Source: Brachypodius melanocephalos (Eukaryota; Chordata; Aves; Passeriformes; Pycnonotidae). From it: a stretch of 64,000 nucleotides of DNA. Made by a program: the position numbers and the translations under genes. The stretch covers positions 832,510-896,509 of the forward strand of contig VZSR01002420.1 of assembly GCA_013398615.1 (NCBI GenBank). The letters run 5' to 3'. The notes below the pieces were generated by a model. That model did no database searches, was not told where the DNA came from, and worked only from the letters and a program-made list of their open reading frames with translations. Of the stretch, positions 13,601 through 25,600 are shown in pieces. Position 1 is the stretch's first letter. Every line of letters begins with the position of its first letter.

Positions 13601-16600
13601 ACTTCTCTCTTTAATTAAAGGCTTTTGCCTTTTCTTTAAGAAATATCTTGAAGTTATTTCAATAACAGGACTTTACCTTTTGCTAAATGTGAAAGGGATT
13701 GGTTTGATAATGTGGAGTTAATGGTGTGATCATGGAAGTGTGGGTAAAATAGGGAGCATTCTATGATGCTCCATCTCTAAGCTGTGGGTACAGCTGTCTT
13801 TATTCCACTTTATGTTGGTGGACCTGGTAAGGAACAATACAGATACTAATCTGTTTCCTTCAGAATTCCTATTCCCTTCAGAATTCGTGTGCGTAATAGA
13901 AAATGCAAAGGCATTCTTTTTAGATAGAAAATATTAATTGGATAATGTAATTGTTGAAAAAAACCCCTCTGTACGAATTCCTTCACCATTTGGAGCAGAG
14001 CTCACTTGGCTGGCTGGCCTTCAGTGTGGTGTGGAAGTGCTCTTTTGGTCAGTCTGCCTGCTCACACTTTCATTGTTCGCTGTTATCTGTCTGCATTCCA
14101 GTTGCTTTAATCCAGACTTCCACTAGTGTAGCTGGGATGAAGTTTGACCCCCATTGCTGTGGATATTGTGATCTCTAATTAAAAAAAAAAAAGGAGGGGT
14201 GGCAGCAGGAAAAGGCATGTGGCAACTATCCAGCCTTTTTTTCTGTTCTGTGGGGCTCAGCCAGCTTCAGGCAAAGAAATAAGACCAAGTGACTTAAAGG
14301 CTTTGTACCGTTCTCTGATTTAGAGTTTGCTTATCCTGAATTGCAGAGAAAAGCAATACAGGGAAGGTTTTCTTGGCTACGCAAACTTGCTTGCTCTTAA
14401 CAGATGGAGTATGTGTTGTGCCATGGGAGACTGGAAAACAGCAGCTTGCTTCTGTGCAGGTGCAGATCACTTGGAAATCAGAGGTCCCAGATCCCACCAA
14501 TCACTTGTAATCAGAAGCAAACAAATCAGTATTGTGGTTAATTCCAGCACACTCATTATTAAAAGTAAAAGCAATTAAAACAAAAAATTTGCTGCTGTCA
14601 TAACTTTACTAAATCTAAATTGAACCCTTAATGTGTCAGTAAAAGCTGGTAGTAGGAAGCACTCAGCAAAATAGTAAAGAAGAGGATATATATAACATTA
14701 AAGAAAAAAGCATTCTGGATTCCAGAAAGAGCATATGGAAAAACAGAAAAAAAAATTGAAATGAGAGTTAAGTCAGCCTTACAGATGAAGAGTTTTGAGC
14801 ATGTGAGAATTTTCAGTTATGGCATTGGCAGAAGGTTTGAAAAGCCTAATGCCTATATAATATAGTTAATGATGTGAAAGTATTCATCTGAAATCCATAG
14901 AAATTGTTTGGTGTTCTCAGAGGGTAAATACAATGTCAAGAGAAGAGACCTCAGCATGTTTTATTAGGGTACTCTTCCCCATGATGAGAACATAGCAAGT
15001 GCAGGTATCTTTGATGCCTTCAGTCAAAGTGAGATGGGGATTTGTGGATTTCTGGTCTGACTGGGCAAAATCATTCTTCTGTAGCTTCTGTATTCTGGTG
15101 GCTGTGGCTAGAAGAGGTGTTTGGTGTGGATAAGGAACTGATAGCTGTATACTAATTCACCTGATGAAAGGACAGAAAAACATAGCTTCCACAAATAAAT
15201 CTTCACCGTCTCTATGCCTGTTACAGAGGCAGCTTGAGTTACTGTGGCAGTTAATTGCTGCCTGAGGTATTGGAGGCAGTAAAGTCTTTTGGAGTGGCAG
15301 GACTGAGGCTGCATTTGTCAAATACACTCTTTTCTAAATGTCACAATATTTACCATTAAACCTAATGGGTGATGTGTACCAAAAAGTAGAATTTTCACTT
15401 CAAGTTACAGTGCAGCTTCATAAAGCAGCTTGTTTCCTACATGTATGTAGAGTTAAAAAAATCCTCCAAGTAACCCCAACTCAGAAATATGTATGCAGGT
15501 GAGGATTGCTTTTCCTGAGACTTCCCTGTGAACTGACTCCAAGACATCAGTGAAGTTTATGAATGGTTCAGGTGGCCTGATTTCCTTTAAAGTCTGTAAC
15601 CAGCCAACAAGTTGCCACAGCTTATCAAGTTCCTGTGTGAAAGCCAAGCCACAGGAACTTAACAGCTCGCCTTAGGAGGCACTTTAGGGTAATAGAAAGG
15701 AGCCCTGCTCAGCTTTGCTCTGAATTAAGAGGGATTTAGGCTAAGATGCATTATCATGAATTTGCTTTCAGCTAAGAACACCCACCCAGACAGTTCCCAC
15801 GACTCAGCTGACAGTAATTTAATCACAGTCCAAGACCTGTTTCTCGTTGCTGCTTAAGGGAATCCTTGCTAATGAGTCAAAAAGTCTGGCAAACCCCAGT
15901 CAACACTTTCTGTTCCATGCTAGGATGTTTGTGGCAGGGGAGGTCCTTAAGTGCACCAGAGTGGGCTGGTGCTCTGTAACCGGGCAGAGATACTGCCAAG
16001 CCCTCATGGCCTTGCAGCTGTACTGTAAATGTGGGGGGGCTCCTGCAAAGAGAACAAAGCAATGGATGGATGGAAGCTTGGTAGCATCTGATAGTATGGA
16101 GATGGGGGAGCCCCATTTGTTCAAATCCTGGGAAAGGCTTTTGTGAGCAGATTAAAGGAAGGGTAGTCTTCCAGGTCACTTGGCTTGAGGATATTATTTG
16201 TTTTGCAGAAGGAGATGATGTGGCTGTGTATAAGGCACAGCAGCCTGACAGGGAATATCAGTCTTCATGCTAATAAGGGGATAAATATTCTGTAATTTTG
16301 GGCTTTGGGTTAGTGCAGTGTCATGAACTCCAAACTTTGCTTCCTGAGCAAACTCCACAGTGGCTGTTTATATGTCTCTGATGTTAGATACTGTTAAGCA
16401 TCTCAAGAAAATACATTTTGTGTGAGTTGGTTGTTTAAAAAGCATGCTTTACACAAGGTGGTCACACTAGCTCTACTGAATAACTTCAGTTGTTTGGTTT
16501 TTGTTGGTTTGTTTGTTTTTTTTTTAATTTCCACAGAAAGGGCTTCCTTTAGGAGCCTGAACCTTCATGCAGACTCTGTCAAAGGCTTCAACATGGGCAG

Positions 16601-19600
16601 AGCCATCAGCACTGGCAGCCTGGCCAGCAGCACCCTGAACAGACTGGCTGTTCGACCCCTGTCTGTCCAGGCAGAGATCCTGAAGAGACTGTCCTGCTCC
16701 GAGCTCTCGCTCTTCCAGCCTCTTCCTGGCTCTGCAAGGGATAAGAATGAGAAGAGTCCGTGGGAGGAGAGACCCAGAGTTATGAGCAAGTCGTTTCACG
16801 ACCTGAGTCAGAGTCACATCTCGGTCTACCCGCCGAGGAAAAATGTTATTACTGCTTTAGACTCTTCCCCCAAAAAGATAGAAGATATAATGGGAAGGGT
16901 CTTTCAGCAAATGCCAAAATTTGATACTGGATCAGCGACGGGAGCATTAAAACCGAGCAAGTAAGAGTCTCTCTGACCACCCTGCAGTATCTTTGTGTAC
17001 AGTCAATGTACATTTTGCATCAGTTTTGATTTATTATTCATGCCATTATTTTATTACATTGATCCTTCCCTCTCCCAACTTCCTCTTCCCTCTGTCTGGT
17101 TCCCCTTCTCTCCTTCTCCCCTTTAAGTTCAAAATCTCATGCAGGTTTAAGTAGAAGCCCTGAAAGAAAGAAAAATGAATCAGACTCATCATCCATTGAA
17201 GATACCGGTCAAGCCTATGTTGTAGGTCAGCATGCAAAAAATAATATTACTGTATTTACTAACTAATCTCTAAAATTGCTTTGGGTATAATGCTTTGATA
17301 TATTTATGAACTGATGGTAATATTCTGATCTGAAGGTGGGAGCAGAGTATCACATGTTAAAGCAATCCAGGCCATTATTGCAGTGAATCAAAAAAAACCC
17401 CAAAAACAAACCCTCCTTTGGTCAGCACCAGTCTGTGCACAGGAGTGTAAAGTAAAAGCTGTAGCAGGAAACAGTTTCCAGGTTGTCACTTCAGGGTGCC
17501 ATTTGGTTGTGTGGATCTTTTAATAACTTCACAGGCTGTTTGTGAAGGCTGAACTTTTTTAGTGTTTTCTGCGGAAAGGATGTAGGGAGTGGTTTTTTGG
17601 AAGTGACTGTTTGGCATCAGCTGGATGTTGGCCAGCGCCTCTGAGTAGTAACTCCACACTTTAGAGGTTTTTTTCTTTTATTTTTGAGGGGTTTTTTGTT
17701 CAGATATGATAAATGAGTTAAAAATTTTTTGCAGTACACTGGGTGTTTCACAAAAACGCTTTTTTAGCCAGATGCTTACTCCATTTTATTGGCAAGGATT
17801 GGCATGCGCACAAATAGTCTATTAACTAAAAGAGTGAGTTCACATTAAAAAAAAAACCCAAAACATTCAGAGCAGCTAAATAGATTTTAACTAATATTGG
17901 GTTATTAAACATGAATTTTTAATATCTGTGCATTACCAGTTTCTGGTTCTAGAAGCTTCTCTGTTATAACAATAGAAACTACAATGACTGAAATATTTGC
18001 TAGCTTATCTGCTGGTTGGCTTTACTGTAGTCACAGGACATCAAAAAAAATAGGAAGATGGTTAAATTTCTGGGGATGGGAGTCATTATGAACAAACTAA
18101 AAAAAAGCAAACAAAGCAGAGTGTGACATCCCACATCTGCCCCCAGTGCACTTGAAGCCAGGGCTGACTTGGGAATGATGCATTTTCAGTATTGAGAGCA
18201 TAAATGCTGAAGAGTGAGATGAAGCATGCAGGTTTAGTAGTTACCCTGTGCCTTCAGTTTTAGGATTAATATGATCATGTGCTTACCCATAATCTTCTGG
18301 GCAGCAGTGCTGGTGAGGGTCTCAGCTGCATATCAGGAAGTCCTGCTCCATCACCCTGCCTGTGCTGAGGGACAGAGGTTCTTTGCGTGGTGAAACACAT
18401 TAGCTGAAACTTTGGGGTTCACAGGTTTGGAGAAGGCCAGGGCTGCTTTCCTAAGAAGCTTGAATTATCTTCCCTCATTTACTTTCATATATTGGTACAT
18501 TTATTATTTTATCCTCTTTAAAGCAGGGCCGTATTTGCTTGGCTGTGATAATTTCAAAGAAAATATGATTCTATATGCAAATGATTTTAAATAGAAGTAG
18601 TTCAAATTGCTTGTTACTGCAGCAGCCTATCTGTTCCTTTACAAAATCTTACAAGAGTCCTGTTGTGTTGGTTTATTAGGTTCAGCATGTTCAATATCCA
18701 ATATTGTTAGAAAAATTAGTCTTTGGCTTCATTGCTTAAGATCCATTACTTTTATCTGAAGTTAACCATGGTCATAAAGGCCAAACCTCTGTCCTTCCTT
18801 TAATTCATTGCCTTTGCATGAGCTACCATCTATCTGAACCTTAGACTATAACTAGAGTACATGAGTAACTTGGATTTGCTAATACAAAGCTAGTTTTATG
18901 TTTATTCATTTTTTTAAAAAAAGTAGTTTGGTATTGTGAAGGAGTTCATGTGAACTGTGTAAAGTCTGAAATAATTCTTGGAAGCTTTTGTATTTAAAAA
19001 AAAAAATTGATAATAGTGTCTAATACTTCCATGCATGCCACAGGTGTTAGCATGAATACTTCAGAAAATCTTCTGTCATCAGCAGCATTAAAAGAGAGTG
19101 GTAAGTTGATAAGTAATTAATTCAGTCAGTTGGTCACTTGCAAATGCTTCACTGTTCCACCTGTCCTGTGTCCTTGGTATTCTTAAGTGCCTCTGCCAGT
19201 TAGCTAGATAGGAACTTTTCCTAAGTGCAGCTCCTAGTATTGCATTGCTTCTTGGGGGAGGTTTAGACATCTGTGTGTAATGTTTTTCAAATATGAACAG
19301 TGTCTGTTTAGTTTGGGACTTGAAGGGTGCTCTCACCTGCCAGATCATGCCCTTGAAAGCCCATTTCCCTTACTTAGGAGGTTGCTGGTTCTGTGTTTTC
19401 TTTTTAGTTCTTTCACTCATTAGGCTTGATGTGGTTTTGTGGGAGAAAAAAACTCCTTTTGTGGGTGATGTGCAATCTGCTGCACTCTCCTGCATCACTT
19501 GTTCTTTCCTTGTACCAGTGTCTGGAGCTCATTAGGTTTCTGCAGCTGTGGATTGCCTCTTCCACTTAGTTCCAGGCACTCCTGGACCAAATTAATGTCT

Positions 19601-22600
19601 TCTCTAGGAAGCAAATCCATGAGTTCAGACTGGCACTATGTTGGTATTTCCTGAAGTTTCAGGAGATTGGGCTTGTTTGTTTGTATTTTATTTTGTTTGC
19701 ATGTGGGGTGGGTTTTTTTTTGTTGGCGCTTGTTTGTGGGTTTGTTTTTTTTTTCTTCACCAAATTATTCTCCTTGGGTCTCTTAAATGCCTGGGTCTGC
19801 TTCAGCCTAATGGGAAGCCTCAGGAGTCAGAGTTCTATTGTGAGCATTCTCAAATTTTAGAAGAGGTAGAATCAGCAGCCTGTGGAGCTGCAAATGAGGA
19901 AGTGAATTTAAGCAAGAGAAGTTTTAGTAGATGATTTTAATTTTGGTTGGTTTTTAATGAAGAGACACCATTAAGAGAACTCACTGACTTATCTTTTAGT
20001 AATTTCATATAATGACCCTCAGTTTCAATTTTACCAATGTATTTGCATCCTCCCTACCTATAAGCAGAGCACATAAACACGTCTAAATGTTTTCCTGAAC
20101 TGAAACCAATGAAGTTGAAGATTTTAGGACTCAGTTATGTTGTCCCTCCATGAGACTGTGCTGGCTGCTTTTCTTAGAAGGGGTAAAAGATTTTTAACTG
20201 CTGAAGATGGAAGTGGGTTAGAAGGGTTGTGGAGTTTTTTTTCTGTCTTTGGCCGTGGCTTAGAAGATGAAAGTTGGACTCACTAGATCAAAACAGCTTT
20301 TCAAGTTATCAGAGAAGTAATAATTTGTAATGGAAAAGAACTTTAAAGTAAACCTGAAGAGAAGTGTTGAGATAGTGTCTGATCATGAAGTGTTGGCTTT
20401 ACAGTTGACTCTCTTCAAACAACACAGAACAGAGTTGCCACACCAGAGAGAGAGATCACTTTGGTGAACTTGAAAAAGGATGAAAAGCTTGGCTTAGGTA
20501 AGTGGCTTTGAAATTGCTGTTGACATCTATTCCTAGAAGCCAAAAACAGAATAAAGTTTTCTGGTTTGTATTCAAGCATTTATTGTAGAACTGAGTAAAG
20601 CAGTGCAGGCAGTAGCTGGATTTTGAAGGCATTTAAAATGCACTTTATGTGATGTTAAGCAAGTCTGTTTTTCAGTTTTTCCATATTGAAAATGTAGGAT
20701 AATATTTATATTGTGAACTAGTTGTCCTTGAAGTTGGCCTTTAAAGTTTATCTCTGTGCTCAGTACAGAATTTTGTCTCTGTGAAACCTCACAGCTTTGA
20801 GCTGTGACAAATGCTTTAAATGCATGTGCTTTCTTTTTTTTTTTTTTTTTTTTAAAAAGACACAATAAAAGCATTATGTGCTAATTGTGAAGTGTTTTCC
20901 TTCCTCCTGTAATATCAGATGGGATACTGATTTGATGTTTAAGGATACTGGGAGATGAAATATTTGCATTACAGTCCTTCCTCTACCACTGAATTTTTTT
21001 TCATAAACCCACATAATTTTTCCATGTATGAGTAATGAAAAATTTGGTGTCAATATTGTGCTTCAGGAAGACCCTCTAAAGTGTCCTTAAGGACATTGTT
21101 CTGTCATTCAAAATCAGACTGTAGTGTAAATTCGAGAGGGGTAAAAAGCCTACAAGGCAGTAATACTTAGTGTTTACACTGCACAGTAATGTACAAGTTG
21201 AGCAAAAAGGAAAAAAAAAATCGAAGAAATGAACTGTTTTTCCTCTTTCTTCCTCATGCAATTTATGGTACTTTGTTTTAGCTGGAATAGAGAAGACCTG
21301 ATATCTTCTACTTTATTTCTTTTTTTCCTCTGAAACATTCACCCCAGGTTTATATAGCAGAATGAACAGAAACAGATTAGAAGCCTCAAAATAGAACAGG
21401 GAGATTGAAAACTCTAGATCTCTAAGACCAGGGTCCAACTTCTATGTGAAACATCAAACAATGGAGAAAAACGGAAATTTTTGTGTGATAGAAAACAAAT
21501 TTTATCTGCTCAGAAAATGTGCTTTTAAATTCACCTCTTTGTGTGTTTCTCTTGCCAGAGTTGTCTTCTGTAGCCTTTGCTGGAGTATCCTGAAAAGACA
21601 GACAGACATAGTCTAAATCAATTGCTTAAAACAAGAGTATACAATAAAGCTTAATCAAAAAGTTTTGCTGTTGGTTTCCATGTGGATTTAAATTTGAGGT
21701 GTCTGGGGTGTTCTACTTTACATTTATTAGCATGTCTAAGTTTTTGACTGTACTAAAATACAGACTTGTGTTAAGTTACATGGTGATCACTGACATTTTT
21801 GCTTACTTTGGGCCTTTTTTTCATAGGCTTTCAAATAGTTGGTGGAGAGAAGACAGGGAAACTTGATCTGGGAATTTTTATTCATTCAGTTATTCCTGGA
21901 GGGCCAGCTGATTTGGAAGGAACTCTAAAACCAGGTGAGTAGCATAAAATTCCATCTATGGCTCTGAGTGTCACAGTTCCTTACAATGATGACCTTCAGT
22001 TACCTTCTAGATAATTTCTGAAAAAAAAAAAAAAAAGTAGTGATACTCTTTGTTAAACTATGTAACAACAGTCCTACAAATCAATGTAAAAGTGATAGAG
22101 CTTGAAGTAGCAGAAAATTGAAGTTACATACAAAGATAAGGGCTTTGTTTTCCATTGTCTGTCTTGCAGATGCATTGTAATTTAAAGTTTTTAAAACTCA
22201 GTATCCCTACTTTGATTTTTGAAAAAATGGAATTATATACTATAACTGTAACTGTAGTGGGTGAGGAGGAGAAAAAGTTTTTTGTTTTCCTTCTCATTTT
22301 AGTCCATGTCTTGAACTGAACTGCATATTGTTCTCATTTTACTTCTGATTTCTGCTTTTTTTTTTTTTAACAGCAAAAGAGAAGATAGAAATCAGATTAT
22401 GTAAAGATTTGACAGGTTTAAAAAGAGGAAATGTAACCAGTTTTTGTGGTCTGGTTTGGGGTTTGGCTTTTTTTTTTTTAATGACTAGAGTTCCCTATTC
22501 CAGCATCACTTGAAGTTTAGTAGTTTTTGATCCATGCATTGTGTACTCCATGTTGTCAGTGATGGGTGAAAATGTAGGTGTTAGACTGTATCTGAACAAC

Positions 22601-25600
22601 CCCTGTTGTGCAGGACACCGCCTCATATCCATAAACAGCACGAGTTTGGAAGGCGTCAGCCACCATGCAGCGTTGGAGATCCTGGAGAATGCTCCTGAGG
22701 ACGTGACCCTTGTCATCTCCCAGCCCAAGGACAAGCTGTCCAAAGGTAGGGATCTGCAAGGGGTCTCTCCTGTAAGCAACCCCAGCTGGCTTGGGTTTGG
22801 AATTGTGTTCAGAGGCAGTGAAGAGGTGTGTCAGGGTAACCTTTGGGTACCGTGTGAGCAGAGAGCTTTCTGCAGGATATCCAGCGGGTAAAGCCTTATT
22901 GCTGGGCTGTAAGCTGAGAACGGTGTCGTGCTGCAGATAAGGTGCTGCCAACTGCTGATGGCTGTCTTGTCTCCTGGTTTTCAGCATCATCTAACCCTGC
23001 TCATATCAGCAATGGAGCCAGGGGTTACGTGAGGAGGCCCTCTTCAGTGCAGGACCACGAGGCAGAGTCGTCTTCGGAGGAGCACAGCCGGTGCCGCGCT
23101 CACCAGCGGCCGGTTTCGGGGAGCCTCTCGGGATTGTCGGCAGGGAAGCGGGATGGAAGCATGAGCTCCCAGGATTCCAGGACCGAGAGTGCCAGCCTGT
23201 CCCAGAGCCAGCCAGGCTTCTTGGGCAAACGTACAAGTGGGAGAGCCCAGCAGGATGCCCAGCATTACAGCGAGTCCCAGGCTGGGACCTCCAGGGTGAT
23301 CGAGAAGAGAAGATCCTCATCGGACAGCGCTCGAGCGAAAAACAAAAGGCCCGGGGTAGTGGAGCCTGTGGAATATTCTGACCGAGGGGATTCGGACATG
23401 GATGAAGCAACTTACTCTGGCAGTCAGGAGCAGCAGCCAGCTAAAAAGGCATAGTGGATTTCATATGAATATTTCCCATCAGTGTGATAGTGGTATGGGA
23501 ATAGCTGTCTCTGGGTGTCAGGATGTGAGGGAAGAGCAGCCTGGCCTAACCTGCAGCTAATGCCAGTAGCTGGTTTTAACAGCGTGGTGATTTTGTTCAA
23601 AATAAATGGAGAAAATCACTTCTGTAACTTGAAACAACTTTCCAGCTTTCCAATGTCACAAGATGTGTCTTACTAGAGGCAGATTGTGCTTTGGGATGAA
23701 TCCAGAGTGCACTTGGTGAGGCTGTAGGAAATGTCCTTTCAGTTCTGTGGGTTTGTCCAATATGTTCATAATCTAGTGACCACTCCTAGAGGTAAGTTTA
23801 TTCACTTGGCAGATAAATGAAGGTTTTCTTAGAGGAAGGTAGGAGTGATACATCTGGAATGGGTAGCAGCAGAACTCATTGTCTTCTGGGATTGATCTAA
23901 TCCTTGAAAAACTGCTCTTGTGCATTAAAATTCAGCAGTGAGTTATGCTCTTGAGTAGACACAGCTTGCTGCTTCACCTTTCCAAAAGGGCACAATCACA
24001 AGTACTACAAATTTATTTCCAACTTGCAGTGATTCCTCTGTTCAGCTGATGGAGGTTATTCAATTAAATTGTGGCAGCTCCTGCTAATTAATCCAACAGA
24101 CTCCAGGCTGCTGTAATGCTGAAGTACTGCAGTTTGTGTTCTGTAACCAGCTCACTTGGACAGTAAAGGCTTGTCTGCTAAAGGGCCAAGCATGTTTCTG
24201 TGCTAAACCTGTTCAATGGCAGGAATGGAAGAGTTGAAGCAGTGAGCCTTGAGTCCTACTAATTGATACTCTGCCAGGTGGACTCCTTCTGGCTGTGTCT
24301 GACTCAAAACCCCACCCTTTAGGGTCTTAGCTGTAAACATCTGTTTTAAAGGCAAATCATTGTCTCTTTTTGTTTTGTTTCTTTTTCTGTCTCTCTCTCT
24401 TTTTTTTTTTTCTTTTTTTGGATATAAAGGATTCTTCCTCATCGAATACAGCAAACAAAGTGAATTCTAAAAAGGTTTCTGCAACGCTTCTTAAACCTGG
24501 AGATATCTTTGAGGTTGAACTAGCAAAAAAAGATAACGGCTTGGGAATAAGTGTCACGGTACTGTTTGACAAGGTTTTTAGATGTTTTCTCTTTTTCTCT
24601 ACTCCCAGCAACCCATTAAATTGCTAAATTACAAGGAAGCAAAATATTTTTTGGAATCACTTTAATTATATATATTTATTGATGTGTGATTAATCTTAAC
24701 AAAGATGAAGAGCAATACTATTAATTTATATTAATTTTCTGTCATCTGCCCTTTAAGTAATTCTTGTTTTTTGTTTTATGGTGGAGCCCCAAAGTCCTAA
24801 TAGACTCTTATCACAGATGCTGCTTTGTGAGTACAAAAGGCAAGATGGTCTTTGTCCCTTGCTACCTAATCTTGTGGCAAGTTTGCAAGGAAGGCAGTGA
24901 GACCCTCCCTCCCAGGCTGGCACGGCAGGCAGTGGAAGCTGTAGTGTTATTTAAGAGTATCTGTGCACGCTCAATCACATTCACCATGTTCAGTGTTCTC
25001 CCTCTGCTGGAGAAAAGGCAGAAAGCAAATTACTACTTAAACCCAAATGAGACCTTGCTTTCTTGCAATTTGAGGCAAAAATGTATTTTTTAAGACTGAT
25101 TTCTCTTCAGGCTATAAGATTTTGAGATTTATAAGATTTATGTTTAGGGCCTGTCATACTGCAGAGTGGCACTTCAGGGAAGAAGAGAATAATTTACAGC
25201 TGAGATGCACATATTTTCCACTGTCTCTGTTCTTGTATTAAAAAATACATTTTAGTGTATTTTAATATTCAGCTATTTTCGGTGGAGGAACTAATTGCAA
25301 GCCTAGCACTGTTTCCATATATATGGCTAGCACTGTAAGAGGAGCAGAATGAAATTGTTATTTTGGCATCCCAGTCTATTCAAAGTCATGCTCCATCGCT
25401 TGAGACAGTTGGAGGAAGGAAAGTTGAGCAGGAGTTGGTTACTGAGTAGCACCAGACCTGCTGTATGCATGCACTGGCTTTGTAGATGTTAGAAGATGCC
25501 AGCCAATGCAGAGATTTCCCTTAAGGGGTGACCAGGTGGTGTCTTCACTGCCCTTTGCTTTTCCAGCCTCCGTTCTGCCCCTGCATTGTTCTGCTGTACA

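Noticed and set aside
20834..20853. A 20-base T run (also 38424-38443) as the tail of a retroposed gene copy
   Set aside because: No processed-gene sequence or target-site duplication next to either run. Simple homopolymer growth explains them.
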